From an uncultured Bacteroides sp. (GTDB taxonomy: Bacteria; Bacteroidota; Bacteroidia; Bacteroidales; Bacteroidaceae), in assembly GCF_963676325.1 (NCBI RefSeq), contig NZ_OY781099.1, positions 744,001-808,000 of the forward strand: a DNA stretch of 64,000 nucleotides, in the 5' to 3' direction. A program made the translations under genes and the position numbers. Shown piece after piece: positions 18,315-28,209 of this stretch; positions within the stretch are counted from its first letter, which is position 1, and every line of letters starts with the position of its first letter. A model generated the notes under the pieces. It ran no database searches. It saw only the letters and a program-made list of their open reading frames with translations, and was not told where the DNA came from.

Positions 18315-18608
18315 TTACTCATTTAATAGAGCGATGCATTTGTCGACTTCCCGCACTAACTTAGACAATCTTTGCTTGGTATCTTTCACCTCACTGTCTG
18401 TTGAACTAATTGTCTTAGCTATTTTCAAATTGGCATATATGACTTCCAGCTCACTATAGTCACTTCGCAACCTTGCGACTTCTTCTTCTCTTTGTTCCAG
18501 AAGTTGCTTCATTTCTGTATTCTCACGCTTTAGTTCGCCATGCAAATACATCAAGTGTCTAAGTCTCGCCTCAAAGGTACTTAATAACTTTTTATCTTCC
18601 TCTGTCAT
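18315..18608 (-). CDS. Coiled-coil protein upstream of zapA
   Basis: A 97-residue protein starting MTEEDKKLLSTFEARLRHL. Almost all of it is heptad-like coiled coil (about residues 10-65, ENTEMKQLLEQREEEVARL), with a short helical tail. Its size and placement before zapA recall ZapB-type division factors, but no direct family call is made. The ATG at 18608 is chosen over an upstream GTG because the -7 box lies across the upstream region. Confidence 0.75.
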   Translation of the reverse strand: MTEEDKKLLSTFEARLRHLMYLHGELKRENTEMKQLLEQREEEVARLRSDYSELEVIYANLKIAKTISSTDSEVKDTKQRLSKLVREVDKCIALLNE

Positions 18609-18628
18609 TTCTATGCCCAAATTGTACA

Positions 18629-18660
18629 CAAAAATACAATTAAGTCTGAAACTACAAAAA
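18629..18660 (-). promoter_or_regulatory. Promoter of the coiled-coil gene and zapA
   Basis: TATTTTTG at 18629-18636 and TTTTTG at 18655-18660 on the minus strand give a -7/-33 pair with normal spacing. Beyond it, 18661-18930 holds nothing I can recognise. Confidence 0.6.
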
Positions 18661-18934
18661 TATTTCTACGAAAATTACTAATAATTGCTTAAAATAGTTT
18701 CAAATCGCCAATTTTTTCTTTTAAATTGGAATTATTCTGTTTGAATGAAAATTTAACTGTTACGTTGAATGCTTTGAATAAACTGCTTTTTATTTGAAAC
18801 CGAATTGATGTTGTCTCTTATATATGACTCGTACAAGCTATTGAGTTAGCCTCTTGACACTAATGCTGATTAATCTGCGCATATTATCTAAATCCTTTAG
18901 AGTCATTTACTAATGTTTTTCACGTTTGTTTATT

Positions 18935-18942
18935 TATCTTTG
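18935..18942 (+). promoter_or_regulatory. -7 box (TATCTTTG) of the nucleosidase gene
   Basis: It matches TAnnTTTG 20 bp before the ATG at 18962; the -33 region is weak. Confidence 0.5.
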
Positions 18943-18961
18943 CCGCATAAAAAAATAAATT

Positions 18962-19525
18962 ATGCTGAAAGTCTTGATAACTCATGCCGTGAACGACGAA
19001 CTGATCACGGTAAATTTGCCTGATTGTGAGGTTAAATACGTGCGTACCGGTATTGGAAAGGTGAAAGCAACTATCCGTTTGATGGATGCTTTGGCGCAGG
19101 AATGTCCGGATGTGGTGGTAAACATTGGAACCGCAGGTACGTTGGATCACAGCGTGGGCGATGTATTTGTATGTCGACACTTCATTGACCGCGATCTTCA
19201 GAAAGTTGAATGTCTGGGTCTGGAGCACGAAATAAATTCTTCTGCTTTGCTTATTGATAAAGGGTATTGCTGTGACTGGAAACCAGAAGGTGTATGTAAT
19301 ACGGGAGATAGTTTCCTGACCGAGACAGCCGGTTCACACGGTGATGTATTCGATATGGAAGCTTTTGCTCAGGCACAAGTGTGCCAAATGAAGAACATTC
19401 CTTTTATTTCCGTAAAATATGTAACTGATAAGATTGGTGAGAACTCCATTAAACACTGGGAAGACAAACTGGCTGATGCTCGTGAAGGATTGAGTAGCTT
19501 TCTGAATAACCTTTCTTTGGCCTGA
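18962..19525 (+). CDS. Nucleoside phosphorylase/MTA-SAH nucleosidase-like protein
   Basis: A 187-residue member of the purine nucleoside phosphorylase-like fold. NIGTAGTLD corresponds to the GTAG phosphate/ribose loop, FDMEAFA to the ribose-binding DME motif, and VKYVTDKIG to the catalytic aspartate (usually SD). It is shorter than typical MTA/SAH nucleosidases (about 230), so the N-terminal region is reduced. It probably cleaves methylthioadenosine, S-adenosylhomocysteine or futalosine; the substrate cannot be decided from sequence. It is a single gene. Confidence 0.75.
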   Translation: MLKVLITHAVNDELITVNLPDCEVKYVRTGIGKVKATIRLMDALAQECPDVVVNIGTAGTLDHSVGDVFVCRHFIDRDLQKVECLGLEHEINSSALLIDKGYCCDWKPEGVCNTGDSFLTETAGSHGDVFDMEAFAQAQVCQMKNIPFISVKYVTDKIGENSIKHWEDKLADAREGLSSFLNNLSLA

Positions 19526-19720
19526 TTTTGTTTTTTAATAATCTAAATGAAGAATACATGCTCTCGTCTTTGGCAATAATGAGAAGCCTTTTTAAGCTGA
19601 ACATTCTTTCTTTCGTATTGTTTTTAATAAGATACGGAGGAGATTATTCTCAGATAAAAATCCGGTAATTCTATTCCGTAGTTAGTAACATTGATTGTTT
19701 TATCTTTTAATCAATACTAT

Positions 19721-21217
19721 ATGGAACTATTTTGGGCTGTTATTCCCGTTTTACTCCTCATTGTTTTAATGGCATTCTTAAAAATGCCGGGAGATAAAAG
19801 TAGTGTAATCTCACTTGTTGTGACTATCTTGATTGCATTTTTGGCATTTCATGCCAAGGCAGATACAATTTTCTTTTCATTTCTGTACGGAGCATTAAAA
19901 GCTATTTCTCCTATTCTGATTATTATATTGATGGCAATATTCAGTTATAACATATTGCTGCATACTAAAAAGATGGAGATCATCAAACAACAGTTTACCT
20001 CTATCTCGTCAGATAAAAGCGTTCAGGTGTTATTACTCACCTGGGGATTTGGAGGATTGTTGGAAGCAATGGCCGGATTTGGCACAGCTGTGGCCATTCC
20101 TGCTGCTATCCTTATAAGTCTGGGGTTTAAGCCGATATTTTCTGCCGTGGTCAGTCTGATTGCAAACAGTGTGGCTACTGCTTTTGGAGCTATTGGTACT
20201 CCGGTGTTGGTACTTGCCAAAGAAACCAATCTTAATGTTTTGCATTTAAGTGCCAATGTGGTGCTGCAACTCTCCGTGCTGATGTTTCTGATTCCTCTAA
20301 TCTTGCTGTTTCTCACCGATCCGAAAGTTAAATCTTTGCCACGGAATCTTTTCCTGGCTTTGCTGGTAGGAGGAGTCTCTTTTGTGGGACAGTTTGTCGC
20401 TGCCCGTTATATGGGAGCCGAATCTCCGGCAATAATAGGAAGCATACTTTCTATTATTGTGATTGTGACTTACGGTAAACTGATTGCAAAGAAAGATCAG
20501 GTGGCTACAAAGAGCCCAAAACTAAAGGATGTGGCTAATGCGTGGAGTGTTTATCTACTCATTCTGTTCCTTATTATCCTGAGCAGTCCGCTGTTTCCTT
20601 CCCTTCGCCATATATTAAGTACTCATCTGGTTACAAATATAGTGTTACCTATTAATGGTCATGATACCGCTTATTCAATTTCCTGGCTTACACATGCCGG
20701 AGTTTTATTATTTATTGGTACATTTGTGGGTGGACTTATTCAGGGAGCAACAGTAAAGAATATATTTGCTGTGTTATGGCGTACCTTTACTTTACTGAGA
20801 AAAACCTTCGTGACCGTCATTTGTCTGGTTGCTTTATCCACTATAATGGACAAAGCGGGGATGATTGGTGTGATTGCAATAGCTTTGGCTACAGCTACTG
20901 GAGCTCTTTATCCGCTTTTTGCACCGTTCATTGGATGTCTCGGAACCTTTATAACGGGTAGTGATACCTCTTCCAACATCCTTTTCGGTAAGCTTCAGTC
21001 CACAGTGGCCGGACATATTTCTGTGAATCCGGAATGGCTTGCTGCAGCTAATACAGTGGGGGCAACAGGAGGTAAGATTATTTCTCCGCAAAGTATTGCA
21101 ATTGCCACTTCCGCTTGCGGGCAACAAGGAAAGGAAGGTGACATTTTGAAAGCAGCTATTCCTTATGCTCTGATGTACGTGGTTATTACCGGGCTACTTG
21201 TGTATATTTTTAGTTAG
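19721..21217 (+). CDS. lctP: L-lactate permease family transporter
   Basis: A 498-residue inner-membrane carrier of the LctP family that imports lactate with protons. It has about 12-13 hydrophobic segments; AMAGFGTAVAIPAA, FGAIGTPV and CLGTFITGSDTSSNILFG are family signatures. The ATG at 19721 is used; an upstream TTG would add ten unlikely residues. It begins a run of four genes with lutABC, so imported lactate is likely oxidised to pyruvate by the LutABC iron-sulfur complex. Confidence 0.9.
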   Translation: MELFWAVIPVLLLIVLMAFLKMPGDKSSVISLVVTILIAFLAFHAKADTIFFSFLYGALKAISPILIIILMAIFSYNILLHTKKMEIIKQQFTSISSDKSVQVLLLTWGFGGLLEAMAGFGTAVAIPAAILISLGFKPIFSAVVSLIANSVATAFGAIGTPVLVLAKETNLNVLHLSANVVLQLSVLMFLIPLILLFLTDPKVKSLPRNLFLALLVGGVSFVGQFVAARYMGAESPAIIGSILSIIVIVTYGKLIAKKDQVATKSPKLKDVANAWSVYLLILFLIILSSPLFPSLRHILSTHLVTNIVLPINGHDTAYSISWLTHAGVLLFIGTFVGGLIQGATVKNIFAVLWRTFTLLRKTFVTVICLVALSTIMDKAGMIGVIAIALATATGALYPLFAPFIGCLGTFITGSDTSSNILFGKLQSTVAGHISVNPEWLAAANTVGATGGKIISPQSIAIATSACGQQGKEGDILKAAIPYALMYVVITGLLVYIFS

Positions 21218-21262
21218 AATCTAATACGTGATAAAGTATAAACATAAAAAGAATTTAAACGA

Positions 21263-22006
21263 ATGATGAAAATTGGTTTGTTTATCCCTTGCTACATTAA
21301 TGCAATCTATCCTCAGGTGGGTGTGGCATCTTACAGATTGCTGAAGAGTTTGGGCCTTGAAGTAGACTATCCGCTGGACCAGACCTGTTGCGGACAGCCA
21401 ATGGCGAATGGAGGATTTGAGGGAGAGGCGCTTCAATTGGCAAGGCGCTTTGATAATTTGTTTAAAGATTACGACTATATTGTAGGGCCATCTGCCAGTT
21501 GTGTGGCATTTGTGAAAGAGAATCACGCGGGTATACTGGCAAAAGAGCATCATGAATGTACCAGCTCAGGCAAAATATACGATATCTGTGAATTTATTCA
21601 CGATATAGTGAAACCTACGAAGCTAAATGCTAAGTTTCCTCACAAAGTCAGCATTCATAATAGTTGCCATGGGGTGCGCGAACTTTACCTCTCTTCATCG
21701 AGTGAGATGAATGTTCCTTATTATTCCAAACTGCGTGATTTACTTTCATTGGTGGAAGGTGTGCAGATCTTCGAACCAAGTCATGTGGATGAGTGCTGCG
21801 GTTTTGGAGGAATGTTTGCTATTGAAGAACCCGAAATTTCCGTTTGTATGGGGCAGGATAAAGTAAAAGACCATATTGAAACCGGTGCGGAATACATAAC
21901 AGGGGCAGACAGCTCTTGTCTGATGCACATGGAAGGAGTGATAAAACGGGAGAAACTCCCTATTAAAACAATTCACATTGTAGAAATTTTAGCTTCACAA
22001 TTATGA
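21263..22006 (+). CDS. lutA: Lactate utilisation protein A
   Basis: A 247-residue cysteine-rich (CCG domain) oxidoreductase subunit. Two CCG modules are visible: QTCCGQPMANGGF near residue 47 with later Cys, and HNSCHGVREL followed by DECCGFGGMFAIEEPE near 175. These bind iron-sulfur clusters in LutA/GlpC/HdrB proteins. It works with LutB and LutC to oxidise L-lactate. Its stop codon overlaps the lutB start by four bases (ATGA), showing translational coupling. Confidence 0.92.
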   Translation: MMKIGLFIPCYINAIYPQVGVASYRLLKSLGLEVDYPLDQTCCGQPMANGGFEGEALQLARRFDNLFKDYDYIVGPSASCVAFVKENHAGILAKEHHECTSSGKIYDICEFIHDIVKPTKLNAKFPHKVSIHNSCHGVRELYLSSSSEMNVPYYSKLRDLLSLVEGVQIFEPSHVDECCGFGGMFAIEEPEISVCMGQDKVKDHIETGAEYITGADSSCLMHMEGVIKREKLPIKTIHIVEILASQL

Positions 22007-23370
22007 GTACCAAACATTCCATAGCGGCAGCTAAGTTTGTCGCAAACAAGAAACAGGCAGCCTGGCATAATGAAACCCTCTGGATGGTGCGAGCCAAGAG
22101 AGATAAAATGAGTAAAGATATCCCGGAATGGGAACAACTCAGAGATTTGGCGTGTAACATAAAGCTATACTCAAACAGTCATCTGGAACAATTGTTGCAG
22201 GAGTTCGAGAAAAATGCAACGGCCAATGGTGCAATTGTTCACTGGGCAAAAGATGCGAAAGAGCATAACGAAATAGTTCTCAGTATTCTTCGTGATCATG
22301 ATGTGAAGCATTTTGTGAAAAGCAAATCAATGCTGGCAGAAGAGTGCGAATTAAATCCATTTCTCATAGAAAAAGGCATTGAAGTTGTGGAAACAGATTT
22401 AGGTGAACGTATCCTTCAATTGATGGATGTTCCGCCCAGTCACATCGTTCTTCCGGCTATTCACATTAAGCGTGAGCAGGTAGGTGAGCTTTTTGAAGAG
22501 AAATTAGGAACAGAGAAAGGGAATTCTGATCCAACTTATCTAACTCGTGCCGCACGTAAACATCTGCGTGATAAGTTCCTGAATGCAGATGCTGCAATGA
22601 CCGGAGCCAATTTTGCCGTGGCATCCACGGGAGATATTGTGGTTTGCACAAATGAAGGGAATGCGGATATGGGTACTTCCTGTCCTAAAATTCATATTGC
22701 AATCATGGGAATGGAGAAGATTGTTCCGGATCAGGAATCGTTGGGCGTATTTACCCGTCTACTGGCTCGTTCAGCTACCGGGCAACCCGTAACTTCCTAT
22801 ACTTCGCATTACCGCAAACCTCGTGAAGGAGGTGAATTTCATATCATTATAGTAGATAACGGAAGAAGTAAGATTCTTGGTCAACCGGATCATATCAAAA
22901 CCCTGAACTGCATCCGTTGCGGTGCTTGTATGAATACTTGCCCTGTTTATCGTCGTAGTGGCGGTTATTCATATACCTACTTTATTCCCGGTCCTATTGG
23001 TATAAATCTGGGAATGCTTTATTCGGCTACAGAATATTTTGATAATCTGTCCGCCTGCTCTCTTTGTCTTTCTTGTTCACACGTCTGTCCGGTTAAGGTA
23101 GACTTGGGCGAACAAATCTATCGTTGGAGGCAAGAAATGGATAAGATAGGGAAAGCCAGCAAAGAGAAAAAGGTAATGTCTGCTGGCATGAAGTTTCTAA
23201 TGGAACGCCCTATACTATTTAATTCTGCGCTTTGGATGTCTCCTGTAGTGAATGTCTTGCCTCGTTTCCTTAAATATAACTCTTTGAACGAATGGGGAAA
23301 AGGACGTGAGCTTCCTGAGTTTGCAAAAGAGTCCTTCAATGAGATGTGGAAAAAGAATAAAGTAAAATAA
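22003..23370 (+). CDS. lutB: Lactate utilisation protein B
   Basis: A 455-residue LUD-domain iron-sulfur protein. The LUD domain fills residues 60-290 and two [4Fe-4S] motifs follow: CIRCGACMNTCPVYRRSGG near 305 and CSLCLSCSHVCPVKVDLG near 350. It passes electrons during lactate oxidation with LutA and LutC. Length is normal; it overlaps lutA by four bases and is 19 bp before lutC. Confidence 0.93.
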   Translation: MSTKHSIAAAKFVANKKQAAWHNETLWMVRAKRDKMSKDIPEWEQLRDLACNIKLYSNSHLEQLLQEFEKNATANGAIVHWAKDAKEHNEIVLSILRDHDVKHFVKSKSMLAEECELNPFLIEKGIEVVETDLGERILQLMDVPPSHIVLPAIHIKREQVGELFEEKLGTEKGNSDPTYLTRAARKHLRDKFLNADAAMTGANFAVASTGDIVVCTNEGNADMGTSCPKIHIAIMGMEKIVPDQESLGVFTRLLARSATGQPVTSYTSHYRKPREGGEFHIIIVDNGRSKILGQPDHIKTLNCIRCGACMNTCPVYRRSGGYSYTYFIPGPIGINLGMLYSATEYFDNLSACSLCLSCSHVCPVKVDLGEQIYRWRQEMDKIGKASKEKKVMSAGMKFLMERPILFNSALWMSPVVNVLPRFLKYNSLNEWGKGRELPEFAKESFNEMWKKNKVK

Positions 23371-23389
23371 CGCAAAGAAAAAGATAATT

Positions 23390-23968
23390 ATGAATAGTAA
23401 AGAGTTGATATTGGAAAGTATTCGTAAACATACTCAAACAAAATATGAAAAACCGGAATTGTCTGTTGATGCGATTACTTATCCCGACAAACAGGCTAAA
23501 TTCTGTGAGATGTTGCAGTTTGTAGGGGGAGAGTTTTTGATTTTAAAAGAAGGTGAAGATCTTAATGAAATGATTATGGGACTTAATCCCGATGCAAAAA
23601 GGATTGGTTCTACTCTTTCATATATTACCTGCAACACTTTTAATCCCGATGAACTGGAGAATTCCACGGAGCTGAACGGAACCGATCTTGCCATTGTGGA
23701 AGGTGTGTTTGGCGTGGCTGAAAACGGAGCGGTGTGGATGGATCAGAATGTGAAGCATAAAGCGCTTTATTTTATTTCCGAGAAACTGATTATTGTGCTG
23801 GATAAAAATAAGCTAGTGAATAATATGCATGAAGCTTACCGGCAAATGGAAATAGGACAATATGGCTTCGGTGTATTTATTTCCGGTCCTTCAAAAACGG
23901 CAGATATAGAACAAGCTTTGGTGATTGGGGCGCATGGCCCTAAAGGATTAATGGTTATATTGAAATAA
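23390..23968 (+). CDS. lutC: Lactate utilisation protein C
   Basis: A 192-residue LUD-domain protein, the third member of the lactate operon. The DLAIVEGVFGVAENGAVWMD segment and the C-terminal GPSKTADIEQALVIGAHGPK are typical of LutC. It is the last gene before the tRNA-Trp gene, which runs the other way. Confidence 0.9.
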   Translation: MNSKELILESIRKHTQTKYEKPELSVDAITYPDKQAKFCEMLQFVGGEFLILKEGEDLNEMIMGLNPDAKRIGSTLSYITCNTFNPDELENSTELNGTDLAIVEGVFGVAENGAVWMDQNVKHKALYFISEKLIIVLDKNKLVNNMHEAYRQMEIGQYGFGVFISGPSKTADIEQALVIGAHGPKGLMVILK

Positions 23969-23985
23969 CTCTTTGTGCTTAAAAG

Positions 23986-24058
23986 CACGGAAGGAGAGGC
24001 TCGAACTCCCGACACCCGGTTTTGGAGACCGGTGCTCTACCAACTGAGCTACTTCCGT
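23986..24058 (-). tRNA. trpT: tRNA-Trp (CCA)
   Basis: 73 nt on the minus strand. The acceptor stem ACGGAAG/CTTCCGT is perfect, the D arm is GCTC-AGTTGGTA-GAGC, the anticodon loop CTCCAAA gives anticodon CCA, and the T arm contains GTTCGAG. The 3' CCA is not encoded. The gene symbol follows common usage. Confidence 0.96.
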
Positions 24059-24111
24059 GTTTGCGGGTGCAAAGGTAATGCAATATTTTATATATGCAAG
24101 ATATGCCCCTC

Positions 24112-24312
24112 TTATTTATTTCTCGCAGCTCTTTTTCTTCTGAATTCAGCCTTCATTTTAGCCGCACCCGAGCCATGAGTACCCTTGGCATAAGTTGTTT
24201 TCTTTGCTTTAGACTTTACTTTCTTGGGTTCTGCCTTCTTAAAAGGAGAAGTTTCTTTTCCTTTTTTAAAAAAAAGGCCTTCTGTTATTACTTTTTCAAT
24301 ATCTGAAGCCAT
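24112..24312 (-). CDS. Small basic hypothetical protein
   Basis: A 66-residue, very lysine/arginine-rich protein (KKAEPKKVKSKAKK and KMKAEFRRKRAARNK at the C terminus). The upstream frame would begin with an unlikely 14-residue extension, so the ATG at 24312 is preferred. The charge suggests binding to nucleic acid or the ribosome, but no family is recognised. Confidence 0.6.
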   Translation of the reverse strand: MASDIEKVITEGLFFKKGKETSPFKKAEPKKVKSKAKKTTYAKGTHGSGAAKMKAEFRRKRAARNK

Positions 24313-24395
24313 AATCTGATTGTTCGTTTCTTTATATAAAATTGTAGCCCACACAATTGCGGGCTACAAAGATACGATTAATTTCTCAGGAAAGA

Positions 24396-25598
24396 TTATG
24401 CTGTCTCTTCTTTTCTCTCTTTGGGGAGAATAAGGTTTAGCACTACTCCCAGAATAGCTGCCAATCCGATACCTGTCATGGAAAAACTTCCCAACTGAAG
24501 AACTGCCCCTCCAATACCTATAGTTAAAGTCAAAGACACGATAATCATGTTGCGCGGTTCGCCCAGATTGGTCCTTGCATGAATTAAGTTATTGATACCA
24601 ACTGATGCTATCATACCAAACAATAATAACATAATTCCTCCGAGTACAGAATTAGGGATAACTTTAAGTAGGGCACTCACTTTACCTATCACTGAAAAAA
24701 CAATTCCGGTTACTGCTGCAATGCGGATTACTGAAGGATCTGTAACCTTGGTTAGTGACATAGCTCCAATTACTTCAGAATAAGTTGTAACGGGAGGACC
24801 TCCTAATGTTCCTGCAATCATACAAGCTATTCCATCGCCAAGCAAAGTTCTGTGTAATCCGGGATCTTTTACATAATCCTTTCCAGTTACATCATTCACT
24901 GCATATATGTTACCTATATGTTCAATGACAGGAGCTATTGCAACAGGGATCATGAATAGAATTGCTTCCCATGAGAATTGAGGCGTCACAAATTTAGGCA
25001 ATGCAAACCAGGGAGCATTTGCTACCAGAGTAAAATCTATTCCATAAAAAAAGAATGCAATAATAAACCCTACAATTATTCCGCAGAATATAGGAATTAA
25101 TTTTAGTAGGCCTTTTCCTAACAGAGTGACTAAAATAGCGGTGCTTAATGAACATAATGCCAGTACCCAGTTCTCTTTTGCCATATTAACACCGGTTCCA
25201 CATAATGAGATACCTATTAATATAATCACTGGTCCAATAACAACTGGTGGGAAAAGTGTGCGAATGAAACTAGTTCCTCTCCATGCAACAAGTGCACTCA
25301 TTAAACCATAAACCAAACCTACAGCTACTAATCCTGAAAGGGTTCCTGCAAGCCCATATAGTTCAGTGGCTTTGATTATAGGTGCGATGAAGGCGAAGCT
25401 GCTGCCCAAAAAAATAGGAACTTTACCTTTCGTAACTAAATGGAAGATTAAAGTGCCTATTCCTGCGGTGCAAAGTGCTGTTGATGGGTCTAGTCCAACT
25501 AACAGCGGGACTAAAACGGTAGCCCCAAATGCCACAAAAAGAAATTGAACGCCGACGGTTACCTTTTGAAATGCGTTCAGTTGTTTGTTATTGTCCAT
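24396..25598 (-). CDS. NCS2-family uracil permease
   Basis: A 400-residue membrane protein with about 12-14 hydrophobic segments and the NCS2 motifs VAIAPVIEHIGNIYAVND and GGPPVTTYSEVIG, which resemble UraA-type uracil permeases more than the xanthine branch at 4307-5704. The ATG at 25598 is preferred to an upstream TTG. It is probably a proton-driven uracil importer; other nucleobases are possible. No salvage enzyme gene is adjacent. Confidence 0.85.
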   Translation of the reverse strand: MDNNKQLNAFQKVTVGVQFLFVAFGATVLVPLLVGLDPSTALCTAGIGTLIFHLVTKGKVPIFLGSSFAFIAPIIKATELYGLAGTLSGLVAVGLVYGLMSALVAWRGTSFIRTLFPPVVIGPVIILIGISLCGTGVNMAKENWVLALCSLSTAILVTLLGKGLLKLIPIFCGIIVGFIIAFFFYGIDFTLVANAPWFALPKFVTPQFSWEAILFMIPVAIAPVIEHIGNIYAVNDVTGKDYVKDPGLHRTLLGDGIACMIAGTLGGPPVTTYSEVIGAMSLTKVTDPSVIRIAAVTGIVFSVIGKVSALLKVIPNSVLGGIMLLLFGMIASVGINNLIHARTNLGEPRNMIIVSLTLTIGIGGAVLQLGSFSMTGIGLAAILGVVLNLILPKERKEETA

Positions 25599-26317
25599 AA
25601 AATAATTGAGGGTTAAATTAAAATCGGGCAAAGTTCGTTTTTTATTTCCATATTGCAAAATCAGAATTTAGATTTTTGCCTACTTTATTTTTAATATATC
25701 ATTGAGTAAGAAAGAGTTTCTTCACTGAATCTTCAATTTATTAATGACTTATGTCTTTCCTTTTCTCTATTAATTAATGATTATAGTTATTATAAGTAAT
25801 AAGTACGCCTCAAAACTCTAAATATCTTTTTGAATCTTTAAAATCACATTATGTTTCATATTGTTCTATTTAGAATTATTTATGTGATAATTTAATCTAA
25901 TATTATCTATAATAAGCTTTAGATTGATATTAATAAACTTATTAATAGATAAAAGATAGTTAAATAATTAGTTTTGTATACATAATGTTGTATATTTGCA
26001 GAAAATAATAATAAAAAGATATTATAATAGTTATTTATATATCTTTATGGCTAAGAGAGTGAATCGTTGATTTGGAATTTTAAAAGGTCTGAGAGAGTTG
26101 TAATATAAATAATTTATCCATAAAGGTATCAGTGACTGAAGGATTTGGATGAAGCGAGAAGATAGTTAAGTGCACAACTAGGCTTCCACAATTATTCTAA
26201 CTTAATATAGAAAACGAATGAAAAGAACGGTGAAAAGCATTTATATCTATTGTAGTTTCGTTTTTAGACTTAAATTCTAATAAATAAATCAATCAACAAA
26301 AATTAATAGTTATAGTT
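25599..26317. other. AT-rich intergenic region before the first ammonium module
   Basis: About 720 bp with no gene. It has one promoter-like site (25991-25998) and a long, A/T-rich leader of about 320 nt. I see no RNA family that I can name. Confidence 0.5.
25991..25998 (+). promoter_or_regulatory. -7 box of the first P-II/Amt operon
   Basis: TATATTTG followed by CAGAAAATAAT. The block is nearly the same as TATATTTGTAGAAAATAAA at 28683, upstream of the second module, so the two operons probably share control. Confidence 0.5.
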
Positions 26318-26671
26318 ATGAAGAGAATTGAAGCAATTATTCGCAAAGCAAAATTTAGTGATGTACGTAAGGCTTTACGTGAGGCCGATATCGAATTCTT
26401 ATCATGGTGGGATGTAAAAGGTCAGGGTAATGCCCGCCAAGGTCTTATTTTTAGAGGTGTAGCATATGATATCAGTGCAATTGATCGTATCTGCATTTCA
26501 TTCGTAGTCAGAAATATTAATCTGGATAAATCAATTGATGCCATATTGAGAGCTGCTTATACAGGAGAAAGTGGCGATGGCAGAATCTTTATTTCAAGTA
26601 TAGAAGAGTCAATACGTATACGTACCGGAGATAGAGGAGATGAATCTTTGTATGATAAAGATAAGAAATAA
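26318..26671 (+). CDS. glnK: P-II nitrogen regulatory protein
   Basis: A 117-residue P-II protein (MKRIEAIIRKAKFSDVRKAL) that forms a trimer and controls the ammonium channel. The T-loop holds a tyrosine at residue 50 (FRGVAYDI), near the uridylylation position Tyr51 of enteric proteins, although the usual E-Y is A-Y. The C-terminal pattern GESGDGRIF and RIRTGDRGDE is the ATP/2-oxoglutarate-binding core. amtB follows 47 bp downstream. Confidence 0.93.
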   Translation: MKRIEAIIRKAKFSDVRKALREADIEFLSWWDVKGQGNARQGLIFRGVAYDISAIDRICISFVVRNINLDKSIDAILRAAYTGESGDGRIFISSIEESIRIRTGDRGDESLYDKDKK

Positions 26672-26718
26672 AGAAAGAATATATAGATAGGTTTAAGGAA
26701 TTAATTATAGATAATATT

Positions 26719-28131
26719 ATGAAGCGAAAGTTAGTTAAATACATAGTATTTTCCCTCTTATTGTTTTTAGGAGTTCATTCTTCTGCAATGGCGCAGGATT
26801 CGGTAACCACTGCTGTAGCAGATACAACAATGACTGCTGCTACTGCATCTCCGGTTGTTGCACAATCTGCAGCTACATTAGACTCAGGGAATACTGCCTG
26901 GATGATTGTTGCAACCATTCTGGTATTGTTAATGACTATTCCTGGGCTAGCTCTTTTTTATGGTGGGCTAGTACGAAAAAAGAATATACTTAGCGTTTTG
27001 ATGCAATGTCTTATTCTTACAGGTGTAATAAGCATTATCTGGATTGCATTTGGATACAGCTGGGTGTTTGGTACTAGTTTTGCCGCATCCGGTAATCCAT
27101 TGAGCTTTATTATTGGTGGGTTTGATAAAGTATTCTTGCATGGTATAACCCTTAAGTCATTATCGACAGGAAATATTCCTGAAACATTATTTGCTCTGTA
27201 TCAATGTATGTTCGCAGTGATTACTCCCGCGCTTATCATTGGTGCATTTGCCGAAAGAATTAAGTTTAAAGGTTTTCTGGTATATGCAATTCTTTGGTCA
27301 GTTATTGTTTACAACCCTATGGCCCACTGGGTATGGGGCGGCGGATGGATGCAAAAGATGGGAGCTTTAGACTTTGCTGGTGGAACTGTAGTTCATATTA
27401 ACGCAGGTATTTCTGCTCTTGTAATGGCGATTATGCTAGGCTGCAGAAAAGGATATAAAGCAAGAGAATCTGTACTTACTCCAAATAGTACTCCTTTTGT
27501 ATTCATTGGTACAGCTCTTTTATGGTTAGGTTGGATTGGGTTTAATGCAGGAAGTGGGTTGGCAGCAGATGGATTGGCAGCTAATGCCTTCCTTGTAACC
27601 CACTTTGCGGCATGTGTTTCTGCTATTGTGTGGATGTCTTTAGAATGGATCATAAATAAGAAACCAACAGTTATAGGTTTTTGTACCGGTGCTGTAGGTG
27701 GTCTTGTTGCAATTACTCCTGCGGCAGGAAGCTGTGATGTTCTTGGAGCATTCTTTATTGGATTGATCACTCCTATAATCTGTTTTATAATGGTTGCTTA
27801 TGTGAAACCAAAATTGAAATATGATGATACACTTGATGCATTCGGTGTACATGGTGTTGGCGGTATTATTGGTTCTATCCTTACAGGTGTATTTGCTACT
27901 CGTGTAGTTACAGGTGGCGGTGGTGCACAAGGTGCTTTGTATGGTGACTGGCATCAATTATGGGTGCAGATTTTAGTAACATTGGCTACAATAGTATATA
28001 GTGCTGTACTTACTATTATCTTATTTTATATTGTAAATAAGACAATAGGACTTAGAGTAACAAAAGAAGAAGAATCTGTAGGTCTTGATATTTCTCAGCA
28101 CGGAGAAATAGCTTATGACGAAGAAGAATAA
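26719..28131 (+). CDS. amtB: Ammonium transporter, Amt family
   Basis: A 470-residue ammonium channel. An N-terminal signal peptide (about residues 1-25, SSAMAQ) precedes 11 membrane helices, a mark of Amt proteins. The twin pore histidines are in HWVWGGGWMQ and HGVGGIIGS. The P-II gene just upstream supplies its regulator. A terminator follows at 28178. Confidence 0.93.
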   Translation: MKRKLVKYIVFSLLLFLGVHSSAMAQDSVTTAVADTTMTAATASPVVAQSAATLDSGNTAWMIVATILVLLMTIPGLALFYGGLVRKKNILSVLMQCLILTGVISIIWIAFGYSWVFGTSFAASGNPLSFIIGGFDKVFLHGITLKSLSTGNIPETLFALYQCMFAVITPALIIGAFAERIKFKGFLVYAILWSVIVYNPMAHWVWGGGWMQKMGALDFAGGTVVHINAGISALVMAIMLGCRKGYKARESVLTPNSTPFVFIGTALLWLGWIGFNAGSGLAADGLAANAFLVTHFAACVSAIVWMSLEWIINKKPTVIGFCTGAVGGLVAITPAAGSCDVLGAFFIGLITPIICFIMVAYVKPKLKYDDTLDAFGVHGVGGIIGSILTGVFATRVVTGGGGAQGALYGDWHQLWVQILVTLATIVYSAVLTIILFYIVNKTIGLRVTKEEESVGLDISQHGEIAYDEEE

Positions 28132-28177
28132 TAGTTGATGGGTTGTTAGAATTTTAAGGTAAATTATTGCTTTTTTC

Positions 28178-28209
28178 AAAAGGGCATCTCTGCGAAGAGA
28201 TGCCCTTTT
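28178..28209 (+). terminator. Terminator of the first ammonium operon
   Basis: AAAAGGGCATCTC pairs perfectly with GAGATGCCCTTTT around a six-base loop, with T-residues within the right arm. Confidence 0.85.
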